Part shown: positions 38,694-52,227 of the stretch, one piece after another
How positions within the stretch are numbered: position 1 is the first letter of the stretch
Layout: the number at the start of each line of letters is the position of its first letter
Assembly: GCA_037176705.1 (NCBI GenBank)
Contig: CM073889.1
Location: 53,499,596-53,563,595, forward strand
Source of the DNA: Molossus alvarezi
Taxonomy: Eukaryota; Chordata; Mammalia; Chiroptera; Molossidae
Direction: 5' to 3'
Length of the DNA stretch: 64,000 nt
The notes under the pieces: generated by a model
Told to the model about the DNA's origin: nothing
The model's input: only the letters and a program-made list of their open reading frames with translations
The model's database searches: none
Position numbers and translations under genes: made by a program

Positions 38694-40628
38694 TTGAATG
38701 TAAACCCTTGTCCTCAGTGTGAAATGCTGGAATTATCCCGTGGAAATGAATGATAACTCCCGATCTTATGCTTAAAATACCCTGTGACAGATTCAACCTA
38801 TTTCTTGATATCTGACAGAATCATCTCCATTATAACAAGGGTTCCAAAGAGTTTCAGGCCTTTGAATAATGGTCCTGGATTCACATGTTTCAAGAGTATT
38901 TCCCAGAAGAACCTATGAAAATACAGTGGATAATCAAAGGTGTGCATCACTGGTGTTCTTTCTCTGCAGAATTATATAATTACATTCAGTTCAAGAGCAG
39001 CATGGAAGCCTCAATATGGTGTAGTGGCAATTGGACTTTTCAGTGGCTCTCTGTCCTAAAAACAGTGTTCCCATTGACTAACTTCTTCACATACTGTCTA
39101 AATATGGTGAAGAAGCTTCTTGGGCTATACCCACTTCACAAAACATGGAACCAACACTGGTGTTCTGTTCTGCAGATTATGTGTTAGAACAGTTGAGGAA
39201 AGTATAGATTCAAGGTAATTTGGCAACCTAACGTTTGCCTATGCCCTTAGACATACTTCTCACCAGAGATCGTTTCTAGGAGCGTTTATACACACCAAAC
39301 CGATTCCAAACGAACTGTGTTAGAACTCTGCAGTTCAGTTGAGGAAACTCACTTCCATGAAGCCTAGAGAGTGAGGCTTCTCCAACCATAAGCTGTTTTG
39401 GTTAAGTACCTAAGAAATGTCTGTTTGTTAAGGTGTAATCACACGAAAACCTAGCAGTGCACGTTTCTTTCTCTTGTTCCCTACACACAATTACAAGACT
39501 TGCTGGTGCAGTCTCAGATATCCTGAATTATGGGCAAACCTCTGTGAGAGCCAGGGGCAACATTCATTGGTGGCATGTTTAAACTTGGGAAATTGAGTAC
39601 CCTTGAAGGAAAGTGTGTAGATACATGTTCTAGTAGGAAACTGATGGAATGATTGAATATTTCCATTTTGGGTCAGGAAATGCACAGATCTTGGCAAGAG
39701 TCATGTGAAACACTTGAATATACACACTCTCCTCGTGGTGTGGAGAGATCCAGTCTTCTCCAGGAAAGAACAAGTAGGACAGGGCACACTGATGTGTAGA
39801 ATCAAAAGTTATCCCCTTTTGTGTTCTGTGTTGGTAATGGTTTCCAAGATTGCACAGTTTTCTACAACATTTCTCAAGGCGATACTTGGAATAAGTATGG
39901 TTTCTTCTGTAGCATTTTGTTTCGCCTAATGCTTAGTCAGAACAGTGAACCAACCAAGGGTCTAGAATGAAATAATGGAAGGATTGATAACTACTGGTGT
40001 TACACATGTGCCATTCTTGAAACAAAGCAACTGAACACATCTAAAGTGATGTAGTTTAAACATTTGATGTGTACATCCAAGGAGAAATACATGAATGTGA
40101 AGACACTGACAATACCATGGGTGTTTCACATTGCATTTCTCTGTGAGTTAGAACAAGAGGAGGGTTCTGGAGAAAAGGCACTTGTACAGTTGACCTGGGT
40201 ATCAATTTCAATTAGCTACCCACAAATTACGCCCGGTTTGCGCGGCATAGTTTGCATTGGAGAGTTATCCAGTGTTGCATGTAAATGCAGCTGACTGCCT
40301 TCTTTCCTATACGACAAGAAAGTCAATTTGTACGAGAAGAAGAGGTAAGTTTTCAACATACTACTTTTCTTCCTTGGATTTGAGTTGTTTGCCTGGAAGA
40401 GTCTACAAAGCATCTCGATACCAAATACAGGCTGCGCTGCAGAAATGAAACATTTTGGTTAGAGCAGTGTTCAGGTCGTGGAAATCTATACCCTATTCAG
40501 TTCTACACACATTCTCTCCATGCGTTACCAAATGAATCAGAGTCATGCCATGGATCCACGATACATTTCACTGTTTGTGCCGATTTCCACATTAACATAA
40601 GGTGCAGATACCTGTTTTCTGCAGAGAA
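38694..40628 (+). repeat. Satellite unit 21 (1935 bp, gamma type)
   Basis: Near-identical to unit 23 at lag 3871 up to ~40,240: 'cgatcttatg', 'aagggttcc', 'ggaagcctc', 'ggacttttcag', 'cccttgaagg', 'caaccaaggg', 'aaggattg'. Retains 'gaggtaagt' at its 3' end. Frame 38,885-39,187 is open. Confidence 0.94.
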
Positions 40629-42564
40629 TTGAATGTATACCCTTGTCCTCAGTCTGAAATGCTGGAATTATCCCGTGGAAATGAATGATAACTCCCGAAC
40701 TTATGCTTAAAATACCCTGTGACAGATTCAACCTATTTCTTGATATCTGACAGAATCATCTCCATTATAACAAGGATTCCAAAGAGTTTCAGGCCTTTGA
40801 ATAATGGTCCTGGAATCACATGTTTCAAGAGTATTTCCCAGAAGAACCTATGAAAATACAGTGGATAATCAAAGGTGTGCATCACTGGTGTTCTTTCTCT
40901 GCAGAATTATATAATTACATTCAGTTCAAGAGTAGCATGGAAGCCTCAATATGGTGTAGTGGCAATTGGACTGTTCAGTGGCTCTCTGTCCTAAAAACAG
41001 TGTTCCCATTGACTAACTTCTTCACATACTGTCTAAATATGGTGAAGAATTTTCTTGGGCTATACCCACTTCACAAAACATGGAAGCAACACTGGTGTTC
41101 TGTTCTGCAGATTATGTGTTAGAACAGTTGAGGAAAGTATAGATTCAAGGTAATTTGGCAACCTAACGTTTGCCTATGCCCTTAGACATACTTCTCACCA
41201 GAGATCGTTTCTAGGAGAGTTTATACACACCAAACCGATTCCAAACGAACTGTGTTAGAACTCTGCAGTTCAGTTGAGGAAACTCAGTTCCATGAAGCCT
41301 AGAGAGTGAGGCCTCTCCAACCATAAGCTGTTTTGGTTAAGTACCTAAGAAATGTCTGTTTGTTAAGCTGTAATCACACGAAAACCTAGCAGTGCACGTT
41401 TCTTTCTCTTGTTCCCTACACACAATTACAAGACTTGCTGGTGCAGTCTCAGATATCCTGAATTATGGGCAAAACTCTGTGAGAGCCAGGGGCAACATTC
41501 ATTGGTGGCATGTTTAAACTTGGGAAATTGAGTACCTTTGCAAGGAAAGTGTGTAGATACATGTTCTAGTAGGAAACTGATGGAATGATTGAATATTTCC
41601 ATTTTGGGTCAGGAAATGCACAGAACTTGGCAACAGTCATGTGAAACACTTGAATATACACACTCTCCTCGTGGTGTGGAGAGATCCAGTCGTCTCCTGG
41701 AAAGAACAAGTAGGACAGGGCACACTGATGTGTAGAATCAAAAGTTATCCCCTTTTGTGTTCTGTGTTGGTAATGGTTTCCAAGATTGCACAGTTTTCCA
41801 CAACATTTCTCAAGGCGATACTTGGAATAAGTATGGTTTCTTCTGTAGCAGTTTGTTTCGCCTAATTCTTAGTCAGAACAGTGAACCAACCTAGGGTCTA
41901 CAATGAAATAATGGAAAGATTGATAACTACTGGTGTTACACATGTGCCATTCTTGAAACAAAGCAACTGAGCACATCTAAATTGATGTAGTTTAAACATT
42001 TGATGTGTACATCCAAGGAGAAATACATGAATGTGAAGACACTGACAATACCATGGGTGTTTCACATTGCATTTCTCTGTGAGTTAGAACAAGAGGAGGG
42101 TTCTGGAGAAAAGGCACTTGTACAGTTGACCTGGGTATCAATTTCAATTAGCTACCAACAAATTACGCCCGGTTTCCGCGGCATAGTTTGCATTGGAGAG
42201 TTATCCAGTTTTGCATGTAAATGCAGCTGACTGCCTTCTTTCCTATACGACAAGAAAGTCAATTTGTAGGAGAAGAAGAGGTAACTTTCCAACATACTAC
42301 TTTTCTTCCTTGGATATGAGTTGTTTGCCTGGAAGAGTCTACAAAGCATCTCGATACCAAATACAGGCTGCGCTGCAGAAATGAAACATTTTGGTTAGAG
42401 CAGTGTTCAGGTCGTGGAAATCTAGACCCTATTCAGTTCTACACACATTCTCTCCATGCGTTACCAAATGAATCAGAGTCATGCCATGGATCCACGATAC
42501 ATTTCACTGTTTGTGCCGATTTCCACATTAACATAAGGTGTAGATACCTGTTTTCTGCAGAGAA
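40629..42564 (+). repeat. Satellite unit 22 (1936 bp, gamma type)
   Basis: Starts like unit 20 ('gtatacccttg'). Private: 'cagtctgaaatg', 'tggaatcac', 'gagtagcatgg', 'gaattttcttg', 'tggaagcaac', 'aactcagttcc', 'gttaagctg', 'cagtcgtctcc', 'ctaccaaca'; the hypervariable site reads ccgcgg. Ends with 'ctagaccc' like unit 20. Frame 40,820-41,122 is open. Confidence 0.94.
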
Positions 42565-44498
42565 TTGAATGTAAACCCTTGTCCTCAGTGTGAAATGCTG
42601 GAATTATCCCGTGGAAATGAATGATAACTCCCGATCTTATGCTTAAAATACCCTGTGACAGATTCAACCTATTTCTTGATATCTGACAGAATCATCTCCA
42701 TTATAACAAGGGTTCCAAAGAGTTTCAGGCCTTTGAATAATGGTCCTGGATTCACATGTTTCAAGAGTATTTCCCAGAAGAACCTATGAAAATACAGTGG
42801 ATAATCAAAGGTGTGCATCACTGGTGTTCTTTCTCTGCAGAATTATATAATTACATTCAGTTCAAGAGCAGCATGGAAGCCTCAATATGGTGTAGTGGCA
42901 ATTGGACTTTTCAGTGGCTCTCTGTCCTAAAAACAGTGTTCCCATTGACTAACTTCTTCACATACTGTCTAAATATGGTGAAGAAGCTTCTTGGGCTATA
43001 CCCACTTCACAAAACATGGAACCAACACTGGTGTTCTGTTCTGCAGATTATGTGTTAGAACAGTTGAGGAAAGTATAGATTCAAGGTAATTTGGCAACCT
43101 AACGTTTGCCTATGCCCTTAGACATACTTCTCACCAGAGATCGTTTCTAGGAGCGTTTATACACACCAAACCGAATCCAAACGAACTGTGTTAGAACTCT
43201 GCAGTTCAGTTGAGGAAACTCACTTCCATGAAGCCTAGAGAGTGAGGCTTCTCCAACCATAAGCTGTTTTGGTTAAGTACCTAAGAAATGTCTGTTTGTT
43301 AAGGTGTAATCACACGAAAACCTAGCAGTGCACGTTTCTTTCTCTTGTTCCCTACACACAATTACAAGACTTGCTGGTGCAGTCTCAGATATCCTGAATT
43401 ATGGGCAAACCTCTGTGAGAGCCAGGGGCAACATTCATTGGTGGCATGTTTAAACTTGGGAAATTGAGTACCCTTGAAGGAAAGTGTGTAGATACATGTT
43501 CTAGTAGGAAACTGATGGAATGATTGAATATTTCCATTTTGGGTCAGGAAATGCACAGATCTTGGCAAGAGTCATGTGAAACACTTGAATATACACACTC
43601 TCCTCGTGGTGTGGAGAGATCCAGTCTTCTCCAGGAAAGAACAAGTAGGACAGGGCACACTGATGTGTAGAATCAAAAGTTATCCCCTTTTGTGTTCTGT
43701 GTTGGTAATGGTTTCCAAGATTGCACAGTTTTCTACAACATTTCTCAAGGCGATACTTGGAATAAGTATGGTTTCTTCTGTAGCATTTTGTTTCGCCTAA
43801 TGCTTAGTCAGAACAGTGAACCAACCAAGGGTCTAGAATGAAATAATGGAAGGATTGATAACTACTGGTGTTACACATGTGCCATTCTTGAAACAAAGCA
43901 ACTGAACACATCTAAAGTGATGTAGTTTAAACATTTGATGTGTACATCCAAGGAGAAATACATGAATGTGAAGACACTGACAATACCATGGGTGTTTCAC
44001 ATTGCATTTCTCTGTGAGTTAGAACAAGAGGAGGGTTCTGGAGAAAAGGCACTTGTACAGTTGACCTGGGTATCAATTTCAATTAGCTACCCACAAATTA
44101 CGCCCGGTTTGCGCGGCACAGTTTGCATTGGAGAGTTATCCAGTGTTGCATGTAAATGCAGCTGACTGCCTTCTTTCCTATACGACAAGAAAGTCAATTT
44201 GTACGAGAAGAAGAGGTAACTTTTCAACATACTACTTTTCTTCCTTGGATATGAGTTGTTTGCCTGGAAGAGTCTACAAAGCATCTGGATACCAAATACA
44301 GGCTGCGCTGCAGAAATGAAACATTTTGGTTAGAGCAGTGTTCAGGTCGTGGAAATCTATACCCTATTCAGTTCTACACACATTCTCTCCATGCGTTACC
44401 AAATGAATCAGAGTCATGCCATGGATCCACGATACATTTCACTGTTTGTGCCGATTTCCACATTAACATAAGGTGTAGATACTGTTTTCTGCAGAGAA
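42565..44498 (+). repeat. Satellite unit 23 (1934 bp, gamma type, unit-21-like then unit-28-like)
   Basis: Recombinant: copies unit 21 to ~43,853, then from about 44,110 ('ggcacagtttg', 'gcatctggatacc', 'gatactgtttt' with one C lost) it equals the 3' end of units 28 and 33. This marks the left limit of the lag-9660 similarity. Frame 42,756-43,058 is open. Confidence 0.93.
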
Positions 44499-46433
44499 TT
44501 GAATGTAAACCCTTGTCCTCAGTGTGAAATGCTGGAATTATCCCGTGGAAATGAATGATAACTCCCGAACTTATGCTTAAAATACCCTGTGACAGATTCA
44601 ACCTATTTCTTGATATCTGACAGAATCATCTCCATTATAACAAGGATTCCAAAGAGTTTCAGGCCTTTGAATAATGGTCCTGGATTCACATGTTTCAAGA
44701 GTATTTCCCAGAAGAACCTATGAAAATACAGTGGATAATCAAAGGTGTGCATCACTGGTGTTCTTTCTCTGCAGAATTATATAATTACATTCAGTTCAAG
44801 AGCAGCATGGAAACCTCAATATGGTGTAGTGGCAATTGGACTGTTCAGTGGCTCTCTGTCCTAAAAACAATGTTCCCATTGACTAACTTCTTCACATACT
44901 GTCTAAATATGGTGAAGAAGATTCTTGGGCTATACCCACTTCACAAAACATGGAACCAACACTGGTGTTCTGTTCTGCAGATTATGTGTTAGAACAGTTG
45001 AGGAAAGTATTGATTCAAGGTAATGTGGCAACCTAACGTTTGCCTATGCCCTTAGACATACTTCTCACCAGAGATCGTTTCTAGGAGCGTTTATACACAC
45101 CAAACCGATTCCAAACGAACTGTGTTAGAACTCTGCAGTTCAGTTGAGGAAACTCACTTCCATGAAGCCTAGAGAGTGAGGCTTCTCCAACCATAAGCTG
45201 TTTTGGTTAAGTACCTAAGAAATGTCTGTTTGTTAAGGTGTAATCACACGAAAACTAGCAGTGCACGTTTCTTTCTCTTGTTCCCTACACACAATTACAA
45301 GACTTGCTGGTGCAGTCTCAGATATCCTGAATTATGGGCAAAACTCTGTGAGAGCCAGGGGCAACATTCATTGGTGGCATGTTTAAACTTGGGAAATTGA
45401 GTACCTTTGCAAGGAAAGTGTGTAGATACATGTTCTAGTAGGAAACTGATGGAATGATTGAATATTTCCACTTTGGGTCAGGAAATGCACAGATCTTGGC
45501 AAGAGTCATGTGAAACACTTGAATATAGACACTCTCCTCGTAGTGTGGAGAGATCCAGTCTTCTCCTGGAAAGAACAACTAGGACAGGGCACACTGATGT
45601 GTAGAATCAAAAGTTATCCCCTTTTGTGTTCTGTGTTGGTAATGGTTTCCAAGATTGCACAGTTTTCTACAACATTTCTCAAGGCGATACTTGGCTTAAG
45701 TATCGTTTCTTCTGTAGCAGTTTGTTTCGCCTAATTCTTAGTCAGAACAGTGAAACAACCTAGGGTCTAGAATGAAATAATGGAAAGATTGATAACTACT
45801 GGTGTTACACATGTGCCATTCTTGAAACAAAGCAACTGAACACATCTAAAGTGATGTAGTTTAAACATTTGATGTGTACATCCAAGGAGAAATACATGAA
45901 TGTGAAGACACTGACAATACCATGGCTGTTTCACATTGCATTTCTCTTTGAGTTAGAACAAGAGGAGGGTTCTGGAGAAAAGGCACTTGTACAGTTGTCC
46001 TGGGTATCAATTTCAATTAGCTACCCACAAATTATGCCTGGTTTGCGCGGCATAGTTTGCATTGGAGAGTTATCCAGTGTTGCATGTAAATGCAGCTGAC
46101 TGCCTTCTTTCCTATACGACAAGAAAGACAATTTGTACGAGAAGAAGAGGTAACTTTTCAACATACTACTTTTCTTCCTTGGATATGAGTTGTTTGCCTG
46201 GAAGAGTCTACAAAGCATCTCGATACCAAATACAGGCTGTGCTGCAGAAATGAAACATTTTGGTTAGAGCAGTGTTCAGGTCGTGGAAATCTATACCCTA
46301 TTCAGTTCTACACACATTCTCTCCATGCGTTACCAAATGAATCAGAGTCATGCCATGGATCCACGATACATTTCACTGTTTGTGCCGATTTCCACATTAA
46401 CATAAGGTGTAGATACCTGTTTTCTGCAGAGAA
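44499..46433 (+). repeat. Satellite unit 24 (1935 bp, pentamer position 1)
   Basis: Position 1 of the 5-unit HOR, matched by unit 29. Marks: 'cgaaaactagc' (one C lost), 'cttaagtatcg', 'gtgaaacaacc', 'catggctgtttc', 'ctctttgag', 'ttgtcctgg', 'aagaaagacaatttg'. Keeps the tagtcag sequence. Frame 44,690-44,992 is open with Val-to-Met. Confidence 0.95.
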
Positions 46434-48364
46434 TTGAATGTAAACCCTTGTCCTGAGTGTGAAATGCTGGAATTATCCCGTGGAAATGAATGATAACTCC
46501 CGAACTTATGCTTAAAATACCCTGTGACAGATTCAACCTATTTCTTGATATCTGACAGAATCATCTCCATTATAACAAGGATTCCAAAGAGTTTCAGGCC
46601 TTTGAATAATGGTCCTGGATTCACATGTTTCAAGAGTATTTCCCAGAAGAACCTATGAAAATACAGTGGATAATCAAAGGTGTGCATCACTGGTGTTCTT
46701 TCTCTGCAGAATTATATAATTACATTCAGTTCAAGAGCAGCATGGAAACCTCAATATGGTGTAGTGGCAATTGGACTGTTCAGTGGCTCTCTGTCCTAAA
46801 AACAGTGTTCCCATTGACTAACTTCTTCACATACTGTCTAAATATGGTGAAGAAGATTCTTGGGCTATACCCACTTCACAAAACATGGAACCAACACTGG
46901 TGTTCTGTTCTGCAGATTATGTGTTAGAACAGTTGAGGAAAGTATTGATTCAAGGTAATGTGGCAACCTAACGTTTGCCTATGCCCTTAGACATACTTCT
47001 CACCAGAGATCGTTTCTAGGAGCGTTTATACACACCAAACCGATTCCAAACGAACTGTGTTAGAACTCTGCAGTTCAGTTGAGGAAACTCACTTCCATGA
47101 AGCCTAGAGAGTGAGGCTTCTCCAACCATAAGCTGTTTTGGTTAAGTACCTAAGAAATGTCTGTTTGTTAAGGTGTAATCACACGAAAACTAGCAGTGCA
47201 CGTTTCTTTCTCTTGTTCCCTACACACAATTACAAGACTTGCTGGTGCAGTCTCAGATATCCTGGATTATGGGCAAAACTCTGTGAGAGCCAGGGGCAAC
47301 ATTCATTGGTGGCATGTTTAAACTTGGGAAATTGAGTACCTTTGCAAGGAAAGTGTGTAGATACATGTTCTAGTAGGAAACTGATGGAATGATTGAATAT
47401 TTCCATTTTGGGTCAGGAAATGCACAGATCTTGGCAAGAGTCATGTGAAACACTTGAATATAGACACTCTCCTCGTGGTGTGGAGAGATCCAGTCTTCTC
47501 CTGGAAAGAACAACTAGGACAGGGCACACTGATGTGTAGAATCAAAAGTTATCCCCTTTTGTGTTCTGTGTTGGTAATGGTTTCCAAGATTGCACAGTTT
47601 TCTACAACATTTCTCAAGGCGATACTTGGAATAAGTATGGTTTCTTCTGTAGCAGTTTGTTTCGCCTAATTCTTAGAACAGTGAACCAACCTAGGGTCTA
47701 GAATGAAATAATGGAAAGATTGATAACTACTGGTGTTACACATGTGCCATTCTTGAAACAAAGCAACTGAACACATCTAAAGTGATGTAGTTTAAACATT
47801 TGATGTGTACATCCAAGGAGAAATACATGAATGTGAAGACACTGACAATACCATGGGTGTTTCACATTGCATTTCTCTGTGAGTTAGAACAAGAGGAGGG
47901 TTCTGGAGAAAAGGCACTTGTACAGTTGACCTGGGTATCAATTTCAATTAGCTACCCACAAATTACGCCCGGTTTGCGCGGCACAGTTTGCATTGGAGAG
48001 TTATCCAGTGTTGCATGTAAATGCAGCTGACTGCCTTCTTTCCTATACGACAAGAAAGTCAATTTGTACGAGAAGAAGAGGTAACTTTTCAACATACTAG
48101 TTTTATTCCTTGGATATGAGTTGTTTGCCTGGAAGAGTCTACAAAGCATCTGGATACCAAATACAGGCTGCGCTGCAGAAATGAAACATTTTGGTTAGAG
48201 CAGTGTTCAGGTCGTGGAAATCTATACCCTATTCAGTTCTACACACATTCTCTCCATGCGTTACCAAATGAATCAGAGTCATGCCATGGATCCACGATAC
48301 ATTTCACTGTTTGTGCCGATTTCCACATTAACATAAGGTGTAGATACCTGTTTTCTGCAGAGAA
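46434..48364 (+). repeat. Satellite unit 25 (1931 bp, pentamer position 2)
   Basis: Position 2, matched by unit 30. Marks: 'cctgagtgtg', 'cgaaaactagc', 'cctggattatg', 4-bp deletion 'cttagaacag', 'ggcacagtttg', 'ctagttttatt'. Frame 46,625-46,927 is open. Confidence 0.95.
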
Positions 48365-50296
48365 TTGAATGTAAACCCTTGTCCTCAGTGTGAAATGCTG
48401 GAATTATCCCGTGGAAATGAATGATAACTCCCGAACTTATGCTTAAAGTACCCTGTGACAAATTCAACCTATTTCTTGATATCTGACAGAATCATCTCCA
48501 TTATAACAAGGATTCCAAAGAGTTTCAGGCCTTTGAACAATGGTCCTGGATTCACATGTTTCAAGAGTATTTCCCAGAAGAACCTATGAAAATACAGTGG
48601 ATAATCAAAGGTGTGCATCACTGGTGTTCTTTCTCTGCAGAATTATATAATTACATTCAGTTCAAGAGCAGCATGGAAACCTCAATATGGTGTAGTGGCA
48701 ATTGGACTGTTCAGTGGCTCTCTGTCCTAAAAACAGTGTTCCCATTGACTAACTTCTTCACATACTGTCTAAATATGGTGAAGAAGATTCTTGGGCTATA
48801 CCCACTTCACAAAACATGGAACCAACACTGGTGTTCTGTTCTGTAGATTATGTGTTAGAACAGTTGAGGAAAGTATTGATTCAAGGTAATGTGGCAACCT
48901 AACGTTTGCCTATGCCCTTAGACATACTTCTCACCAGAGATCGTTTCTAGGAGCGTTTATACACACCAAACCGATTCCAAAAGAACTGTGTTAGAACTCT
49001 GCAGTTCAGTTGAGGAAACTCACTTCCATGAAGCCTAGAGCGTGAGGCTTCTCCAACCATAAGCTGTTTTGGTTAAGTACCTAAGAAATGTCTGTTTGTT
49101 AAGGTGTAATCACACGAAAACCTAGCAGTGAACGTTTCTTTCTCTTGTTCCCTACACACAATTACAAGACTTGCTGGTGCAGTCTCAGATATCCTGAATT
49201 ATGGGCAAAACTCTGTGAGAGCCAGGGGCAACATTCATTGGTGGCATGTTTAAACTTGGGAAATTGAGTACCTTTGCAAGGAAAGTGTGTAGATACATGT
49301 TCTAGTAGGAAACTGATGGAATGATTGAATATTTCCATTTAGGGTCAGGAAATGCACAGATCTTGGCAAGAGTCATGTGAAACACTTGAATATAGACACT
49401 CTCCTCGTGGTGTGGAGAGATCCAGTCTTCTCCTGGAAAGAACAACTAGGACAGGGCACACTGATGTGTAGAATCAAAAGTTATCCCCTTTTGTGTTCTG
49501 TGTTGGTAATGGTTTCCAAGATTGCACAGTTTTCTACAACATTTCTCAAGGCGATACTTGGAATAAGTATGGTTTCTTCTGTAGCAGTTTGTTTCGCCTA
49601 ATTCTTAGAACAGTGAACCAACCTAGGGTCTAGAATGAAATAATGGAAAGATTGATAACTACTGGTGTTACACATGTGCCATTCTTGAAACAAAGCAACT
49701 GAACACATCTAAAGTGATGTAGTTTAAACATTTGATGTGTACATCCAAGGAGAAATACATGAATGTGAAGACACTGACAATACCATGGGTGTTTCACATT
49801 GCATTTCTCTGTGAGTTAGAACAAGAGGAGGGTTCTGGAGAAAAGGCACTTGTACAGTTGACCTGGGTATCAATTTCAATTAGCTACCCACAAATTACGC
49901 CCGGTTTGCGCGGCACAGTTTGCATTGGAGAGTTATCCAGTGTTGCATGTAAATGCAGCTGACTGCCTTCTTTCCTATACGACAAGAAAGTCAATTTGTA
50001 CGAGAAGAAGAGGTAACTTTTCAACATACTACTTTTCTTCCTTGGATATGAGTTGTTTGCCTGGAAGAGTCTACAAAGCATCTGGATACCAAATACAGGC
50101 TGCGCTGCAGAAATGAAACATTTTGGTTAGAGCAGTGTTCAGGTCGTGGAAATCTATACCCTATTCAGTTCTACACACATTCTCTCCATGCGTTACCAAA
50201 TGAATCAGAGTCATGCCATGGATCCACGATACATTTCACTGTTTGTGCCGATTTCCACATTAACATAAGGTGTAGATACCTGTTTTCTGCAGAGAA
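48365..50296 (+). repeat. Satellite unit 26 (1932 bp, pentamer position 3)
   Basis: Position 3, matched by unit 31. Marks: 'cttaaagtaccc', 'gacaaattc', 'gaacaatgg', 'ctgtagattatg' (frame stops at codon 97), 'agtgaacg', 'tttagggtcagg', 'gagcgtgagg', 4-bp deletion. Confidence 0.95.
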
Positions 50297-52227
50297 TTGA
50301 ATGTAAACCCTTGTCCTCAGTGTGAAATGCTGGAATTATCCCGTGGAAATGAATGATAACTCCCGAACTTATGCTTAAAATACCCTGTGACAGATTCAAC
50401 CTATTTCTTGATATCTGACAGAATCATCTCCATTATAACAAGGATTCCAAAGAGTTTCAGGCCTTTGAATAATGGTCCTGGATACACATGTTTCAAGAGT
50501 ATTTCCCAGAAGAACCTATGAAAATACAGTGGATAATCAAAGGTGTGCATCACTGGTGTTCTTTCTCTGCAGAATTATATAATTACATTCAGTTCAAGAG
50601 CAGCATGGAAACCTCAATATCGTGTAGTGGCAATTGGACTGTTCAGTGGCTCTCTGTCCTAAAAACAGTGTTCCCATTGACTAACTTCTTCACATACTGT
50701 CTAAATATGGTGAAGAAGATTCTTGGGCTATACCCACTTCACAAAACATGGAACCAGCACTGGTGTTCTGTTCTGCAGATTATGTGTTAGAACAGTTGAG
50801 GAAAGTATTGATTCAAGGTAATGTGGCAACCTAACCTTTGCCTATGCCCTTAGACATACTTTTCACCAGAGATCGTTTCTAGGAGCGTTTATACACACCA
50901 AACCGATTCCAAAAGAACTGTGTTAGAACTCTGCAGTTCAGTTGAGGAAACTCACTTCCATGAAGCCTAGAGCGTGAGGCTTCTCCAACCATAAGCTGTT
51001 TTGGTTAAGTACCTAAGAAATGTCTGTTTGTTAAGGTGTAATCACACGAAAACCTAGCAGTGCACGTTTCTTTCTCTTGTTCCCTACACACAATTACAAG
51101 ACTTGCTGGTGCAGTCTCAGATATCCTGAATTATGGGCAAAACTCTGTGAGAGCCAGGGGCAACATTCATTGGTGGCATGTTTAAACTTGGGAAATTGAG
51201 TACCTTTGCAAGGAAAGTGTGTAGATACATGTTCTAGTAGGAAACTGATGGAATGATTGAATATTTCCATTTTGGGTCAGGAAATGCACAGATTATGGCA
51301 ACAGTCATGTGAAACACTTGAATATACACACTCTCCTCGTGGTGTGGAGAGATCCAGTCTTCTCCTGGAAAGAAAACTAGGACAGGGCACACTGATGTGT
51401 AGAATCAAAAGTTATCCCCTTTTGTGTTCTGTGTTGGTAATGGTTTCCAAGATTGCACAGTGTTCTACAACATTTCTCAAGGCGATACTTGGAATAAGTA
51501 TGGTTTCTTCTGTAGCAGTTTGTTTCGCCTAATTCTTAGAACAGTGAACCAACCTAGGGTCTAGAATGAAATAATGGAAAGATTGATAACCACTGGTGTT
51601 ACACATGTGCCATTCTTGAAACAAAGCAACTGAACACATCTAAAGTGATGTAGTTTAAACATTTGATGTGTACATCCAAGGAGAAATATATGAATGTGAA
51701 GACACTGACAATACCATGGGTGTTTCACATTGCATTTCTCTGTGAGTTAGAACAAGAGGAGGGTTCTGGAGAAAAGGCACTTGTACAGTTGACCTGGGTA
51801 TCAATTTCAATTAGCTACCCACAAATTATGCCCGGTTTGCGCGGCATAGTTTGCATTGGAGAGTTATCCAGTGTTGCATGTAAATGCAGCTGACTGCCTT
51901 CTTTCCTATACGACAAGAAAGTCAATTTGTACGAGTAGAAGAGCTAACTTTTCAACATACTACTTTTCTTCCTTGGATATGAGTTGTTTGCCTGGAAGAG
52001 TCTACAAAGCATCTGGATACCAAATACAGGCTGCGCTGCAGAAATGAAACATTTTGGTTAGAGCAGTGTTCAGGTCGTGGAAATCTATACCCTATTCAGT
52101 TCTACACACATTCTCTCCATGCGTTACCAAATGAATCAGAGTCATGCCATGGATCCACGATACATTTCACTGTTTGTGCCGATTTCCACATTAACATAAG
52201 GTGTAGATACCTGTTTTCTGCAGAGAA
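50297..52227 (+). repeat. Satellite unit 27 (1931 bp, pentamer position 4)
   Basis: Position 4, matched by unit 32. Marks: 'atcgtgtagtgg' (Trp-to-Ser), 'ccagcac', 'cctaaccttt', 'cttttcacc', 'gattatggc', 'agaaaactagg', 'aaccactgg', 'gaaatatatg', 'gagtagaagagc', 4-bp deletion. Frame 50,488-50,790 is open. Confidence 0.95.

Larger units (their letters stand above)
36470..44110 (+). repeat. Second dimeric higher-order pattern (lag 3871 bp), units 20-23
   Basis: The end of unit 19 and start of unit 20 match the end of unit 21 and start of unit 22: 'aggtaagttttc', 'aggtgcagatacc' and 'gtatacccttg' occur at lag 3871. Units 21 and 23 are nearly identical from the ctagaccc marker (38,551 and 42,422) to ~40,240/44,110. 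They share 'ggaagcctc', 'ggacttttcag', 'cccttgaagg', 'gtagcattttg' and 'caaccaaggg'; the one difference I found is ccgattcc/ccgaatcc near 39,304/43,175. Units 20 and 22 are more diverged. The match between 21 and 23 ends where 23 changes to 'ggcacagtttg'. This dimer differs from the one at the window's left end in both variants and lag. Confidence 0.82.
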
